From: Oegoconia quadripuncta
Lineage: Eukaryota; Arthropoda; Insecta; Lepidoptera; Autostichidae
DNA length: 64,000 bases
Direction: 5' to 3'
Assembly (NCBI GenBank): GCA_949316235.1
Contig: OX438747.1
Coordinates: 6,066,924-6,130,923 of the forward strand
Made by a program: the position numbers and the translations under genes
Shown: positions 1 to 14,600 of the stretch, one piece after another
How the letters are laid out: each line of letters begins with the position of its first letter
Position numbering within the stretch: the first letter of the stretch is position 1
Notes under the pieces: model-generated
What the model was told of the DNA's origin: nothing
Databases searched by the model: none
What the model saw: only the letters and a program-made list of their open reading frames with translations

Positions 1-2519
1 AAAATAAATTAGAAAACCCTCGTATGACTAGGTATCATCGAAATACATCAAAAACTGTGTTAAAAGCTAAATATCTTTTAAGCCCTTCAAGCATTTCGAA
101 GATATTTAATTTGTTTTATTTCAATTTACATTTTTAATGCAGTTTGCAGTCAATGGTGATCTATCAATTATCAATAAGTGCCCCATTCAACTTGAACTAT
201 GACATAACTTATAGAGTAAATGAGTCAGAGGTCGCCAGCCACAGTATAAATAATGTTACGGTAGAGGTACTTTATTTAAATATTAAATATCAAATGTTAA
301 TAGCATTGTTGTGTTTCGGTTATCAGAGATAAGATAGCCAGTAACATGGGGTTGTCGGGTCAGTACGCTACCATCTTCGGCCTCATCTTCACTTAACATC
401 AAGTGTGATTGAGGTCAAGTGCTAACCCGTTGTGCATAAAAAAATCGATAGTAAAATTATTAATTCTACTAATAAAGAAGTTGGAGCGTTATATAATTGA
501 CTCTTATCGTCGACGACTCGATCTTCGCTAAATTTATACGGGTCTATCGCGATGACCATACCTGCGATGAGTGATAGACAGACATCACTGCGACAGCATC
601 TGTGGTCTGCGCACTTGAAAATTATCAAAGCTTGAATAGTACTGAAAAGTTTAAACTCCGAAAGTACTAAACTGCGATCTGACAGAACGGAGTATTGAGC
701 TTTCTTATACTGTTGATTTCTCAAAGGCTGTTTAAATTAAAAATGCCAAGCTAATTGCAACTTTTTTTCGCTGGTGTGCTTAGAATTACGTCTTGAACAA
801 AGCAAAGTAGTGAATTTTAAATTTCGCATGTCTAAGGCGTTTGGGTCTCAAAAGTCGGTACTCAATATCACATTTTCTTTTCTCCCCACATTATGCGTAG
901 ATATATGTAGTTGCGTAATACATGTAAGTTATTATGAAATTAATTATGAAAAATTATTGTACTTAAAGCATTTGTAAGACTGTTTGTTTCTTTTAAAATT
1001 AATAAAAAAAATAACTTAGAGACATTTTAGATGGGTAACTGGAAACTAATGAAATATTTATTTAGGTAATCCTAAAAAAAAAACAGTTAATAAATTCGAT
1101 GCTCATCTGGCGGAGATATCCCGGGGATTTACATTAAACATTTTACAATAATACAGTCGAATTTTGAATTCGGTTCCTACTACGGACGCTATAAATAGAG
1201 CCATTACTATGCTTGTTGACATTTTCAGTTCAACACCGCACTCACGAAGCACGCAATTATTGGTTTACTTTAGATAATATTCTCCGATACAGACCCTGTT
1301 ACGGTGAATTACACCTGTTAGTTAGCGCGTCCCACAAATTGAGATTTATATACGTAACGGTCACGTTTATGTTTAGTCAGGTATCTCTGTGAACCACGAT
1401 TAGCCTACGCAAGTCGAATATCAATTGCATTTACAGAATAATGCCATCTCTAACCTGCGTAGCATGACATTTGTCACGCACGACGTAGGAGTGAGAGTAG
1501 GATTGTTGTATATTCCGTCTTAGTGAATGAGCAAGATAAATATTATCTCGGGCGACATAAACGTTTATCGCGCCTATCATGCTACGGTTTCCGGTCTCTT
1601 TCCGATACCTAATTATGTATCTTTGATTATCCAATGGAATTAGAGCTCCTGTAACTTTCACAAATGTCCTTGTTAAACTGTTATAATGTTTAACCCAACC
1701 CAAATGCTAATGTTTGGGTTATCTCCGATCACCCCATTTGATACAAAGATCGTGACATTGTGTATGTATAGAAATTAACAAAGACGGAAACAACTTTCCG
1801 GTTGTGTAATTCTTAAATGAAGGTTATGGCTATAAAATAGTCTAGGAATCATCATATAAATTTTGAAGACCTATTTAATGATACCGAACGATCGGTCGTT
1901 GTGGAGATCTTTTGGGGGAGGCCTTTGTCCAGCAGTGGACGTCTTTCGGCTGAAATGATGAAGATGGTTCAATGATATGCCACTCAATATGGCCATCTCA
2001 ACCATCGCTTGGTATTTTACGGCCGCCATTATTTATCATTGATTAAAATTCATCCAGCCGTATGGTTATGCTTCGAAGGTTTCAAGAATCCAATATACAT
2101 ATATAATAACTCTGTCTTTGCTGTCTTGCAGCCTGATAAAACAAACTTATTTTAACTACTTCTGCATCTCAAACCGCTGTAGTTATTCTGATCTTCCTAC
2201 GGTGTGTAGGTATTTTTTGATCCAGCATAAAAATTTTGATTCAGTTTTTGAGTAAACGCTTCATCTTTGGCCTTATCTTCACTTAACATCAGGTGTGATC
2301 GAGGTCAAGTGCTAACCCGGGGTAAGGGGATACCATGACCTCATATTTCCATGTTATTGTTTACTCTAATTGTCTGGCAGTAAATGTCATGGTTGCCCCC
2401 TGATTAGCTATAAAGCCATCATTATTTCTCTACTGTACAAGCTACTTAGAAACTGCCAAGCTGTACTTAGAAACCCTTTAAATCATTAGCATTCACTAAA
2501 AACCCTTTTTCCTTGGCAG
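1..2519. other. Upstream intron or flank of the aquaporin gene, repeat-rich
   Basis: No exon recognised. It holds a - strand fragment of a dispersed repeat at 304-440 and another at 2262-2322, a segment at 1466-1600 related to 11366-11500, and an RTE-type LINE tail at 1892-1970. The aquaporin exon with the N-terminal part is absent, so this is most likely intron. Confidence 0.6.
1892..1970 (+). mobile_element. RTE-type LINE 3' tail fragment
   Basis: The end of the reverse-transcriptase ORF is readable as GEAFVQQWTSFG followed by TGA at 1951, the typical last residues of insect RTE ORFs. Only the tail survives. Confidence 0.6.
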
Positions 2520-2663
2520 GCAATCGGTCACGTCTCCGGCGGGCACATCAACCCGGCTGTAACCATAGGACTGCTGGCCGCCGGTTACTCAAAGCTGTTG
2601 AAGTCTCTCGTCTACATCGTGGTGCAGCTGATCGGAGCAGTACTTGGCGCTTATGTTGTGACC
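2520..2663 (+). CDS. Drip: Aquaporin exon with first NPA motif
   Basis: 48 codons in phase 0, acceptor cag/ at 2517-2519 and donor gtaagt at 2664. It begins [14 protein letters not shown], the stretch that in family members follows the end of TM2 and forms half-helix B with the first NPA. It continues into a hydrophobic TM3 ([16 protein letters not shown]). The exon before it is not in the window. Confidence 0.97.
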
Positions 2664-5600
2664 GTAAGTTGATTACATTAATGGTATTATAGCATAGATA
2701 TCTGCTGATGAACTTGTTGTCATATCAATTTCATTGAATATTTCTAACTTTTTGATTAGTTGAACTGTTTGGAGAAAAAAAATCGACTAAGTCCAGTTAT
2801 TAACATTGTGAACATAACTGCAATGCGCCAGGGCTCTGATTCTCGCGCAGTCGAGATTTCAATATCGATAGATATCCATATGTTCGTCACTTTTGCACTT
2901 GCCTATAAGTGTGAAAGTGACAGCCATGGTCATATCCATCGTCATTGAAACCTAGAACACGTGAGAATCACTCGCCTGCTCTCCAAGCGCTCCCCTGCCT
3001 GGGGTCACGATATTTTTTTACAAGATAATGAAAGTTTGTGCATGCTTTTGTAGCAGGCTTGTATATCAGTTCAGGTCAGATCTAGTAGCTGGTGATTAGG
3101 ATGAAAATAATTGACACCTTGTTACATTTTCCACATAATTTTCCTTCACGAACAAGGCGATAAGCGATTGGCGACATTCTAATCGCCATATGTGTCGTGT
3201 GCGTCGTACAGTGTGGGACAAAAAGTGTCGTTCGCCCTGACACTGATGCTCTGTGAATAAAAGCACAAATTGGAGCGCCGACCTTCGACACTGTGAAACA
3301 AGCGTGTATTTGTCATCATAAGTGTAAGATCAATTGACAGTCAAATCAAGTCCATATATGCATGTATCTATTTCCATGCTTGTCATCTAAATTATATTAT
3401 AATAATGGATGGGTCCAGTTGATGAAACCACTATTAATTAATGGTTTTTGAATAAGTCCTCAATAGTCCTCCTTCAGATACATTAGAAAACATTTTTACT
3501 TTGTCACGGATTGTCATTTTTCAGGCAGTGAAATTCGTGTACTGGACTAATAACGAATGATGTCTAAGTGGCCACACAACTTACTTCAACTTACTCTACC
3601 AAAACGTTATAGGCTCAATTATCATTTGTATTAAATTAATATTCTAATATCCCACCTAACAACGACTTTGACTCATCTCTTTTTCTAATGAATAGTAGAA
3701 AATAAGTCGGTGTATAAATCAAAGAAATAATAATTAAATTATATTGTATGGGATAGCCTACATATACTGGGTGGGACACAACGACCGACTATCGCTTAAA
3801 AATCTAATTCCTTTGCCGGCGTTCTGTAAATGGTTTCAAAGAACTACCTATATCATTATTTTTCATCAGTTCCAAGATTTTTTTTATGCACAACGGGTTT
3901 TTACTTGACCTCAATCATACCTGATGTTAAGTGAAGATGAGGTCGAAGGTGGAAGCGTACTGACCCGAAAACCCCAACACATTTGGAGGACTGGCTATCT
4001 TATCTCTGACAACCGGAACACAACAATGCTATTAACATTGCTGCTTGGCGGCAGATTTAGATAAGATGGTGGTAGCTAGCCAGGCGGACTTTTAAAATGC
4101 CCTACCACCAACCAAACCGAGTACTTAAACATGTTATTGTTAATCAAAGTTTATCTCATTAATTGACGAAGTTATACCCTATCAAGTCACTGTGCAGAAA
4201 TTCTAGGATTACTAATGTTTCTAGAACTCATTCGTTTTTCACGAACGATTTTTCTGACAATGGCAAAACGAGGCATACATGGTGAGTGTACAAACTGCAC
4301 ATCATGAGGTTGAGTTAAGGTTGACATATGATGAAAATTATTTATTTTGTTGATGAAAATTTATGAAAAATTTACATTACAAAACTGTTGCACATCGGTA
4401 ATATAATACGGCATTTTCCACAAAGTCAGTCGTTGATTCCCACGCAGTATATTGACCTGATATAATTAGACAAACCATGCGCGATTTGTTTGTTAAAAAC
4501 TACCTTTCATTGGGAAAAGAGATGCGTGAAGGTTGATGTTGAAAAACAAACATCATCTCCTTTCTCTCGAAAATCGACGTGAATTAGTGATTTTAGTGTT
4601 TCTGTTAAAAAGAACATTTAACACCTTTGATAGTCCTGAACTTTTATCCAAACTCTATTATAGAATTTCTGCCTTGTACTACGCGCAAAACGCGTCTCTT
4701 GGGTATGCAAGCAATAGTTTCAATTGTTTGTAAAAAAAATTTGCATTTCATCTGTGTTATGCGGGGCACCCAGGCGTCAATTGTCAAATACTTTCTTTTC
4801 CGCTTAATGTGATTTTTTTAATCACTAAGTACAATTAATACTATATAAAGTAACTTTGTATGCAGCTTACACGTAAGTTATCATAGTGCTGTACTGGATA
4901 CTAATGCAAATTTTTTGTTATTATTAGTGTGGACCTGTAAATTGGTATACTGTTGTTTCACTTTTTTTTTAAGTTATTGTAAATGCTGATTGTCTTGCAA
5001 ATTAATATAAAAATAAAATAAACAATGGATGCGCTATTTGAATCTTATCTGACAACACAGGAGGTTTACAGATAATCACAGAAACATACTATATTCAGTG
5101 ATCTCATGTGACATCAAATCATTACCCCATAACGTAATTGACGACCGTTTGGTGTAGTGGATAGTGACACCGTCAGCGAAACCAACGGTTGCGGGTACGA
5201 ATCTCGCGAGGAGTAAATATTTGTGTGATGAATACGAACATTTATTCCCGAGTCGTGGATGTTTATATATAAATATTTATGTATGTTTATCCGTTATCTA
5301 GTATCCATAGTACAAGCTTTGCTTAGTTTGGGACTAGATGATTGGTGTAAGTGTCTGATTCATTAAAAAAAAACATTTTCTACTCCTTGTGCAAGCTGTA
5401 TAGGGACGATTACCACTGATAATTTAGTCCAAAAAAAACTAGCATCTAATATCTAGGTATTTGTTATTTTTTATAGGCAGCCGTCCCGTCGCTGCTCTTT
5501 AGTAACACTTTTGGAGTGACTTTGCCTGCTCTCACCATATCCACCGGTCGGGTAAGATAGTAGACCTAAGATTAAAAATATTTGAAAGAGTTCTTTTGTG

Positions 5601-8600
5601 ATCTTTCTGTGTCGTGTCTTTACCTATGAAATTGGAGTTTTTTTTCTTCGTTAATCATATGTACCAATTCCTGCGATTTTCAAAGCTATATCCAAATTTG
5701 TTTTTTATTTGGAAAATGGAATATTATTTCAAGGTTTCACATGAAATATTTTTTAATTTCTGGGCTAAATCACATAATAAAAAAAATTTGAACAGAGCTC
5801 TTTTCATGTGCTTCCCATAATTATTTCTTAGATTCGCTGAAACTTTTATAAAGCGGTTACTTTTAAAAATTAACGCTGCCATACTTAACTTAATGTTATC
5901 CGATAATACACACAAAGTTTAGCTAAATTTGGATTTGCCGTTCCTAAAAAAAAAAAAAAAATGTTTGTATGGAGAAAACAGTCTTAATGAAATTCTTCAT
6001 ACAAAACGCCAATTTCATAGGTAAGGACCTAATATACCAATCATCATAATCATTATAATTATGTTTTTCTTCATTCCGAGCGGTTTAGCGCTTCCCTCAA
6101 TCACACTTGATGTTAAGTGAAGATGAGGCTGAAAGCTAATTTAATGCTGCTGCTATCTCAACATTGCTGCTTGGTGGTCATTTCTATGCTCTACCACCAA
6201 CCAAATTGAGTACTAGTGCCCCTGGGAATTGGACCCGTAACCTCCGCTTTGTAAACCCGATCGAACCCGCGACCTCAGAATCGTAAACCCAATGTTGTTT
6301 ACATTGAGTCACGGAGGCGGTATACGGTTAAGACCTTAGAATTTTTTTGTGAACCGGTTTTGAAGAAATGTTCCACGCAAACGAAGTCGCAGGCAACAAC
6401 TATATAGTTTCTCATACAATTAACATGAACCACCGAACATTTTTGTCCTCCGTGTGCGTCATTGCGTATAGGATGCGTATGGAACGTTATATCGTCGCGG
6501 AAAAAATAAGTCCGACGTCAGCGACAGCAGCTATGGAACTATGTTATATAAATAAATAACATAGAATTTATTTCAGTATAAACTAATCTAAATACAAATT
6601 GAGCGTAGCAAAATAAAATTTTTTAATTTCGACGACAATGAGTAGGGCCTGATTCTCATCCACTCGAAATTTCACTGTCCATAGACATTGGTAAGTCTAT
6701 CTCTTTCACGCTTATAAGCGTGTGCAAAGGTGACAAACCTATCGATATCAATCGACATTGAAATCACGTGAATGAGAATCAGGCCCCATAGGATTGCGGT
6801 GATATCATATGGTGGTACCTATTAGCGAATCTCTCGTTTCCAGGCGGTTCTGATCGAGTTCCTGATCACCTTTATGCTGGTGCTGGTGGTGTGTTCAGTG
6901 TGCGACAAGAATCGCGACGACCTCAAGGGGGGTTCAGGGCCGCTCGCCATCGGCCTCAGCGTCACCGCCGGCCACCTCGCCGCCGTAAGTATTTTCTTTT
7001 TTAACCTCTTGATCCTGTAATAAGTTTGAAGGCTATGTCTGTCTGTATTTTTTGTACCTGTTTGGTGTAGTGGTTAAAAACTCTGCTACTATACCAAATG
7101 GTCGCGGGTTCGAATCCCGCTAGGGGCATACGTTTGTATGATGAACACAGACATGTGCTCCCGAGTTATGGATGTTTTTTATTTATACATGTATTTATTT
7201 CCAAAAAAAAATGTATTTGTATAGTTTATCAACCTGCTGTGTGTTTGTGAAAAGACATTTATTATTATTTGTGAGTGCATTGTAGTACCAAAAACTCTGA
7301 GCCGATTTAAAAACGGCTTCATATTGAAAGCTGGTGGTTGCGCGATGGGACTTAGCTCTTTATTGCTTTAGATCACCTTTACATTTAGCCTACCGAGCTT
7401 AGAAAATAACATACCTTGCCCGAAATAAAATATTAATTCGATGTTGCTTACTAGTTGTTACTTATTTTTACCCGACAGCCTCAAAAAGGAGGGTAAATGT
7501 TTTTCGAGTGTATGTATGTACTATGTAAATTTCTATGTTATCTCCTGAAGCCGACCGGCCTAAACGGTTCGACCAATTTTGAAGTCCAAGGTGTTGTTCG
7601 TTTTGATTCCCAGAGTATCATAGGATACATTTTATGGTAAAAAATTCAACATGGCGCTCGCAAAATACAAAATATGCTGTTATTTGATTTATAAACACTT
7701 TAATTCTTATTAATTCTATGCACAACGGGTTAGCACTTGACCTCAATCACGCCTGATGTTATGTGAAAATGAGGCCGAAGGTGGAAGCGTAATGACCCGG
7801 GAACCCCATCTTATTAGGGGGACTGGCTAACTTATCTCTGACGATTGGAACACATTAATGCTATTAACATTGCTGTTTTGGCGGCAGACTTAGATAAGAT
7901 GTTGGTATAGCTAGCCAGACGGACATTTAAATGCCCTACCATCAACAAACCCAAGTACTATACATGTATCCCGCTAGGGACTTTTTGTTCATACGTTAAT
8001 CGTATTTAATTAGTTTGAATAGTTACATGATTTTTTGGGGCCTTTTAATTATTAGTTTTTCGTCTTGTTCTTACGGATAATTTTTATATTGCAGATCCAA
8101 TTTTCTGGGGCTGGTATGAATCCAGCTCGTTCCTTTGGCCCAGCCGTGATTGCGAAAAACTTTAGCCACCATTGGGTGAGTATCTACTGACAATTTATAA
8201 GCTTATGGTACTTGTACACGGCGCGGGTAACACGCGCGGGTTTTTTACATAAACTATCATGTAACGACCACGCGTCCTGTGATCCAGTCACGCATGTACC
8301 CCCATCGTACAGTAACGCGCTGCAGCTACTTACACCGTGTGCAAGCTCCATAACACTGACATACTGTCGTCACACTGTTTTTTCCACGTTTCGATGCATC
8401 ATCGTATCACCCCCAGGGTCTACTGCTGAACCACTGCACCTATTTTAAACCTAATTTATTATTTTTCATTTATTTTTAACGTATCCCTTTCACACTTGTA
8501 AGGGCTTGTAGTATACTCGGCATCAATATTAAATTGGCGGCTTGGATGGTGAAATATATCTTGGCATCATGAAAAATTTGCCTTAACCTTAAGGGTGCAG

Positions 8601-11600
8601 TGTCGGTTTGCAATACTTAGATTTTAATATACCAAAGGATGTGTTGGGGCTCTCATTTAGTAGTTAGAGATCGCACGTAATGGTTGCTCTATTTTATTGA
8701 ATACTATAATTACCACTATGAAAAAAATCGACCTGTTTTTCGTTACAAACATACTCTTTATTACAGGTTACCAACTTATAATATTGGGAGGCTATTTGTA
8801 CTTAAATAATGTAGGCGCCTGTAATACCATTCTGGCTTCACCCTACTCGAGTGAAGCGAGGATGCTTTACAGGCTACTGTCATTAGCTATTAATAATCAT
8901 AACGTTTAGTATCTATATGGTAAATGTCTAAACAGACCGACATGTTCAAGTTTATGAACAATGTCTTTAAACCAAGATTTAAAAAAAAAAACTTATAATA
9001 TACAACCATTCCTATTGCTAAGCCACGCCCAATACGATCATGTAACATTATCATCATCACGTAAACATCCCACTGCAGGGATATAGGCCTTCCTTTGTAT
9101 ATGAGGGAGCATGTGTCATAGTCCACCACGCTGGCTCAATGCGGGTTGGGCTTCACGTGCCTTTGAATTTTTATTTATCAGGCATGCAGGTTTCCTCACG
9201 ATGTTTTCCTTCACTGTTTAAGAGCATAATTAAATTAAATTTAAAAACACAGTAGTTCATTGGCCTGCCTGGGAATCTAACCTGGACCTCCTATATTGGA
9301 AGACCGCGTCTTAACCGCTGAACCACCGACGCTCCCATGACGTTACATGCCCATTTGGAATTAGGAGATACTATCGTATACACCACCATTTCTTGGTTTT
9401 TGCTCCATGTTCGGACCTAAGTTTGAAATAACGAAACATATGAATAAAATAACAAATAGTAACATCCCGCGGCCGGTCCTCGTGTCCCGTGCTACTTTCA
9501 AACGGTTGTATATCTACTTGGTTCGTACCTATCGAATGAACTAGAACTAGGCAAACGTTTTTATCACGACAAACGCTAACGCTTCACTTCTGGCAGCTGA
9601 TTGGATGTCAAATGTCCAGGACTTAATCATATCCAATCAGCTGCGAGAAATGAAGCGTTATCATTTGTTGTTATAGAAGCTTTTGCTACTTACCTAGGTG
9701 GGTTAGTCGCATTGCCACCCACAATGAACTATTCGTCAGTCAGTTGAGTACGCCTCGGTGTTTGTGTGGAGTGATAGGAGATTAGGTTGTGGCAAAATCT
9801 CAGAAAAAGTATACAAGTAAGTAAACTTTCGTGAGAATTTTAGTTTGCTATAGGTGACTTTAGTGATTAATTTTCAGACATTGGAGTCGATTTCGTAGCT
9901 TGCACTTTAAATTAACTTTAGATTAGCCTTTACCTCTCCTTTTCTTTAGAAAAGACTCCGGGCAAAACGTGTAAACGACAACATGCCAGTTTACTACTGT
10001 CACTTTAATTTATTTCGTTCTAAATTCACCGTTCGATTTCTTATCAGTAGATGTATTAGTATTTATTTGCATCTATATTCACAAAGGTGCATATTAATTT
10101 TACATATGATACATCTTGAACCTAGGTTTATTATTTTCTAGCTCTTAGTAAATCGTAAAATGTAAAATAAAACCGTTTAAATAGTTTTTAATTTATTTAA
10201 ACTTTTTAGTAATTTCTCTGAATGAAAACTTAAAAAGTTTAATACTACAAAAGTTATAGATTGAATTCCTAGTCACAAAGCACAAAAATTTCCAACTCTC
10301 AGTGTCTCTTTATTGCAAGGGTTCTATCAGTTAAGATACGACTCCTCAATACATAGCCCTCTTATTATATCTTCCTCGTCACAATGCCATGTGGCTCTCC
10401 GGAAATAGCCTGCAGCCCAATTACATTACAACGTAGTCAGCAGCAATAGGTACCCTCCATTTTATAGACGACCCGCACAACCAAATCAATGGCACCAAAA
10501 TCCTCAGATCCTTAATCCCCACGGTTTTAAATAAGCTGTATACTACTGCAACAGCTCTGAAGAGTCGGAACTCTGAGTGCCAATGAGAAAGTTTATACTT
10601 GATACCCGTAATATCAATTCGAAATATAAATATAATAAATCCTCTCGATTTAGGCAAGTAGGGAGTGCCCCTAGTGTATCAGGTTAGGAGTTAGATTCCT
10701 GAGTTTATTTATAAAGTCTATACTTGGGAAAACGTAATATGAATTCATAATCGACAGATCCCCGATTCAAATTTGAGGAGTTGAACTCCAGAGTTTAATG
10801 ACAAAGTCTATGTTTGGTACCCATGATACCAAATCAAAATCGACAGATCTTCGACCCCCACGGTAAAGAAGTACCCTGTTGCATCAGGATTTCGTTAAAT
10901 ATTTATATGCCAAGTTACTAGAGAATCTGTTAAGTTGAAGTAGTTGAAAAATGTAAAGATCCTTCGAGATTACGATTTCTGAACGAAATGACTAAAATGT
11001 GACGTTGTCCGTTATGTGTTCCTAATTAGAAAAGTATAGAACTATCTTAAATTTACAGTTAAACTTGTAGCACCGAATTGACGCCATTGTTCACGGCATC
11101 ATTGAATCATGCGTATCGTATGGGTCGGATTATCACTACGATTGTAAAGGTATAATCATTTGTAGTTATATCATTAAGTAGGAATTGCCAAAATAGTAAA
11201 TTGACATGATTTTAGTGCGTCATTATGTCATGTTACCATGGAAATCACAATCATTAGTTATATTAGTGTTATTCCTCTATGGTTATATAGATTGAAAAGC
11301 CTTCGCCAGCGTGACACTGAAGAGACGCTGCAGCGCGGTGCGAAATTGTGTCTATACTATGAGCAGCCTCCGTAGCATGACATGGTTTGTCTCGCACTAC
11401 CTAGGAAGGAGAGTGGGATAGTTGTATATTTCGTCCAAGCGAATAATCAGGAAAAATATTATCGACATAAACGCTTATCCAGCTAGTCGTGCTATATTAA
11501 CGATAAAACTGTTGTCGCCCTGTGGCTCTCACGCCGCTTTCAGTATGACGTCTCGCTAAAGCCTGTGACGTATAAAGCGCCTACCATGCTACTAGTGATG

Positions 11601-14600
11601 CTGTCTCTCATCAGTGCTTCAATAAATGCTGTTTTTATATTAAACCGAACATGTCCGGCTTTTTCCTCCATGACAAAAACTTATTTAAATGCTGAACCTT
11701 AGTATCGTATAACGCAAATCTAATTAGGAATTTCCCAACCTTTATTATAAATAACATTTCATGCCCCTCTTTCGTTTTTCTCTTGACAAAACGTTGCATT
11801 GTTCAAGTGACTGAATCAATGAATATGGTAATAAGACTTTATATCTACGCGTTAAATTGATTTTTCTTACGAAAATGAATATACATATTCCGCCCCCTTG
11901 CCTTCGCTATGAAGCGTCCCTCTGGATGGGAAGTGATTAGATGATTGTATCTTATCTGTAAAACTATCAAGAATTCATTTAGCATGTCACGTCATTATCA
12001 TTGGATTGCAACTATATGTACTTACTTCATTCCTCTTTTACTTTCCAGGTGTATTGGGTGGGCCCCATCCTCGGCGGAGTCGTAGCCGGCGTGTTCTACA
12101 GGTTCGTCATCCGGGTCGACAAACCCGCTGAGAGAGGATCCTACGACTTATAAAAGGGACAAGTGCTTGAGACTCAAAACCCGTCTATACATTGGGCATC
12201 CGAATTTTAGGAACCGATCGAAGCGCGAAAGATGTCGTGTTCTTTCCTTTTTATGTTCGCAGGTTTCAACGATATCCAGTCCGAAATTTCGATAAAACTT
12301 CGTGATACGCCTTGTGAGCCACTGCCTTTCGCATACATATCACGCTGAACAGCTTTGCGACAAATACTGCAATATTCATCTCAGAATATTGTAGCTATTA
12401 GAATGGGTTCTTGGATTTATAACTTATGTACAGGATGAAATTATTATTTATTAACACAATTTTATGGGGTCACTCAATATTTTAATAGGTAGGTATGCGA
12501 GAGGCATTTCTAGTATGAGCTCACTGACAGATAATATCCATGGTCTTGTGGCTATTTGTAGCCTTGTTATAGATACTTAGTTACAATGTGTCAGTTAAAG
12601 TAACATATCGTAAATTTTCACATAGGGCTAGTTTTAATGCCTTCAATAGTGCTTAAATAGAGCGTAATTAGTACCTAAATCAAATAAATAGTGCCTCTAT
12701 AGTTTAGGAATTATATTTATTGTGTACCTTGTGTTGACTTCAAGCTAGCGTACATATATCATACTCTGAAACAACGAAAAATACAGCAACGATTTTACAC
12801 ATGAAGATTGTTCTGCTCTGTGAAATTGAATTATGTCTTGTTCTTAATAATTCTGGCAGAAAGAAAGCTTTTATTTGTATAAATTATATCATTAAATAGT
12901 GTACGCGAAATGGTGCTTTTGACATTATAAATAGTGCCTATTGATTTCGGTACTAATTTTAAGGCAAAAAACTATCCCGGGATTTATAATGTGTTATCTT
13001 AATCTATACACCTCACACCGTCTTGAAGTAGGTAAATTCATAAATCATAAGATGTAAAAAGTCAAAAGCTCGATGTTGGTGATAAAATCCCACTATAAAG
13101 TGGGACACATTCTATTTGCTTTAACAACAAATTGGTATATTCCAATTTTTAATAACGTTTACAAAAAATACAATATTGCGTCTTTACCAATGAAATTGTC
13201 GTAAAAGAGTTAAAGACCCGATTAAATTGGTAGTAATATAAGTATGCCAAAGTATATATATTTTTAATAATTGTTTAAGTATGTACTTGATATTCACTCA
13301 AATGATCATTTTCTATGATATCAACAGTTTTTTTAACTAATATTACAATAACCTACTATTCTACTGGCAGTAATTTAAGGCAATATTGAAAAAATCTGGC
13401 ATTATAGACTCAGGTGATATAGAAGCTATTGTGCTAGATAGTTTTTATTGATGAACAAAAATTTTTTTTTTAATTTTTTATTCTTCGATTTTAATAAAAT
13501 CTCAAAAATAAGTAATCAATTAAACGTTTCATTTAAATTTTTGTAGAATTTATTGTTTTTTTTTAATATTTTTTTTAAATACCTATTTAAATTTAAAAAA
13601 ATAAATTTAAAAAATAAAACATATCATTTACCTACACACATTTTTTTTCAAGGTAGTCTTAAATTATTAAAATTATGTACAACAGTTTGCTGAGTGGACT
13701 GCTCATACTTTTGCATCAAAAAAATATTTCTTATTTATTTATTTATTACTGATATGGCGTTTCCATTTATTTTAACATTATTGATCGCGTAGCAAATATA
13801 CGCATATTTACTGTGAATACATTATAAGGGTCCTGCGAATTAATTCGTATACTGAATTCGTATATTTACCTCGCAGACGGCTAAGCCTGTACAATCATTT
13901 TAATCATTAAAGGCTAATGTGAGCTATTTGAATTTTATATCATATGATTGATAAATAGATATTAAGCTTAAATATAAAAAAAAATATTTATTACCTATTG
14001 ATACAAAACTTTGTTGTTATCGCTTATATTATTTAAGCACTTAGTGAAAACTACCTGAGCCTACTTTGGAAAAATTATATTAATCTAGGGTATATAATAG
14101 ATGTATAAGGAAATAAAATATTGAGAAGTAAATATTTCATAAATATTCAACATAATAATATTATGTTTGTTTACACGAATGCCTGTGGTATTTTGTGAGT
14201 GAGATTGACGTTGGTGTAAATGATGTCTAAATATATATTATGAAGAGCCGTTAAATTTTAACATTATTGCTAAATTTATGCTCATAATTTATATTTCATA
14301 TCGACTATACCGACTATAGAATAAGTTGATATGTCAAACTTAATTTTAATTGTAATAATAATAAAAATCTATGTAATTATTTCGTGCATTTTTTTCTTTC
14401 TAATTTTATTTGGGACAGAGAGAATTAAGTAGGCGCAATCCCAAATGGGTTGCTTATGTACAGTCGTCAACGCGACGACTGTTCCAGTGTAAACTGGCCG
14501 CGCGACTCTATCAAAAATGTGAACACAGCGAGACCTTTTTGTACTGGATGTGTCATAGTCGCCGTGCGGCTGCGTGTACCAAATTAATCAAAATAACTAG

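Noticed and set aside
7056..7135. Possible tRNA gene
   Set aside because: A- and B-box-like blocks are present but the cloverleaf does not close and the same head recurs with a shared SINE body at several places.
12049..12153. Exon A as a dead copy of exon B or the reverse
   Set aside because: All differences in the shared 60 bases are silent, both have good acceptors and a stop after a plausible tail.
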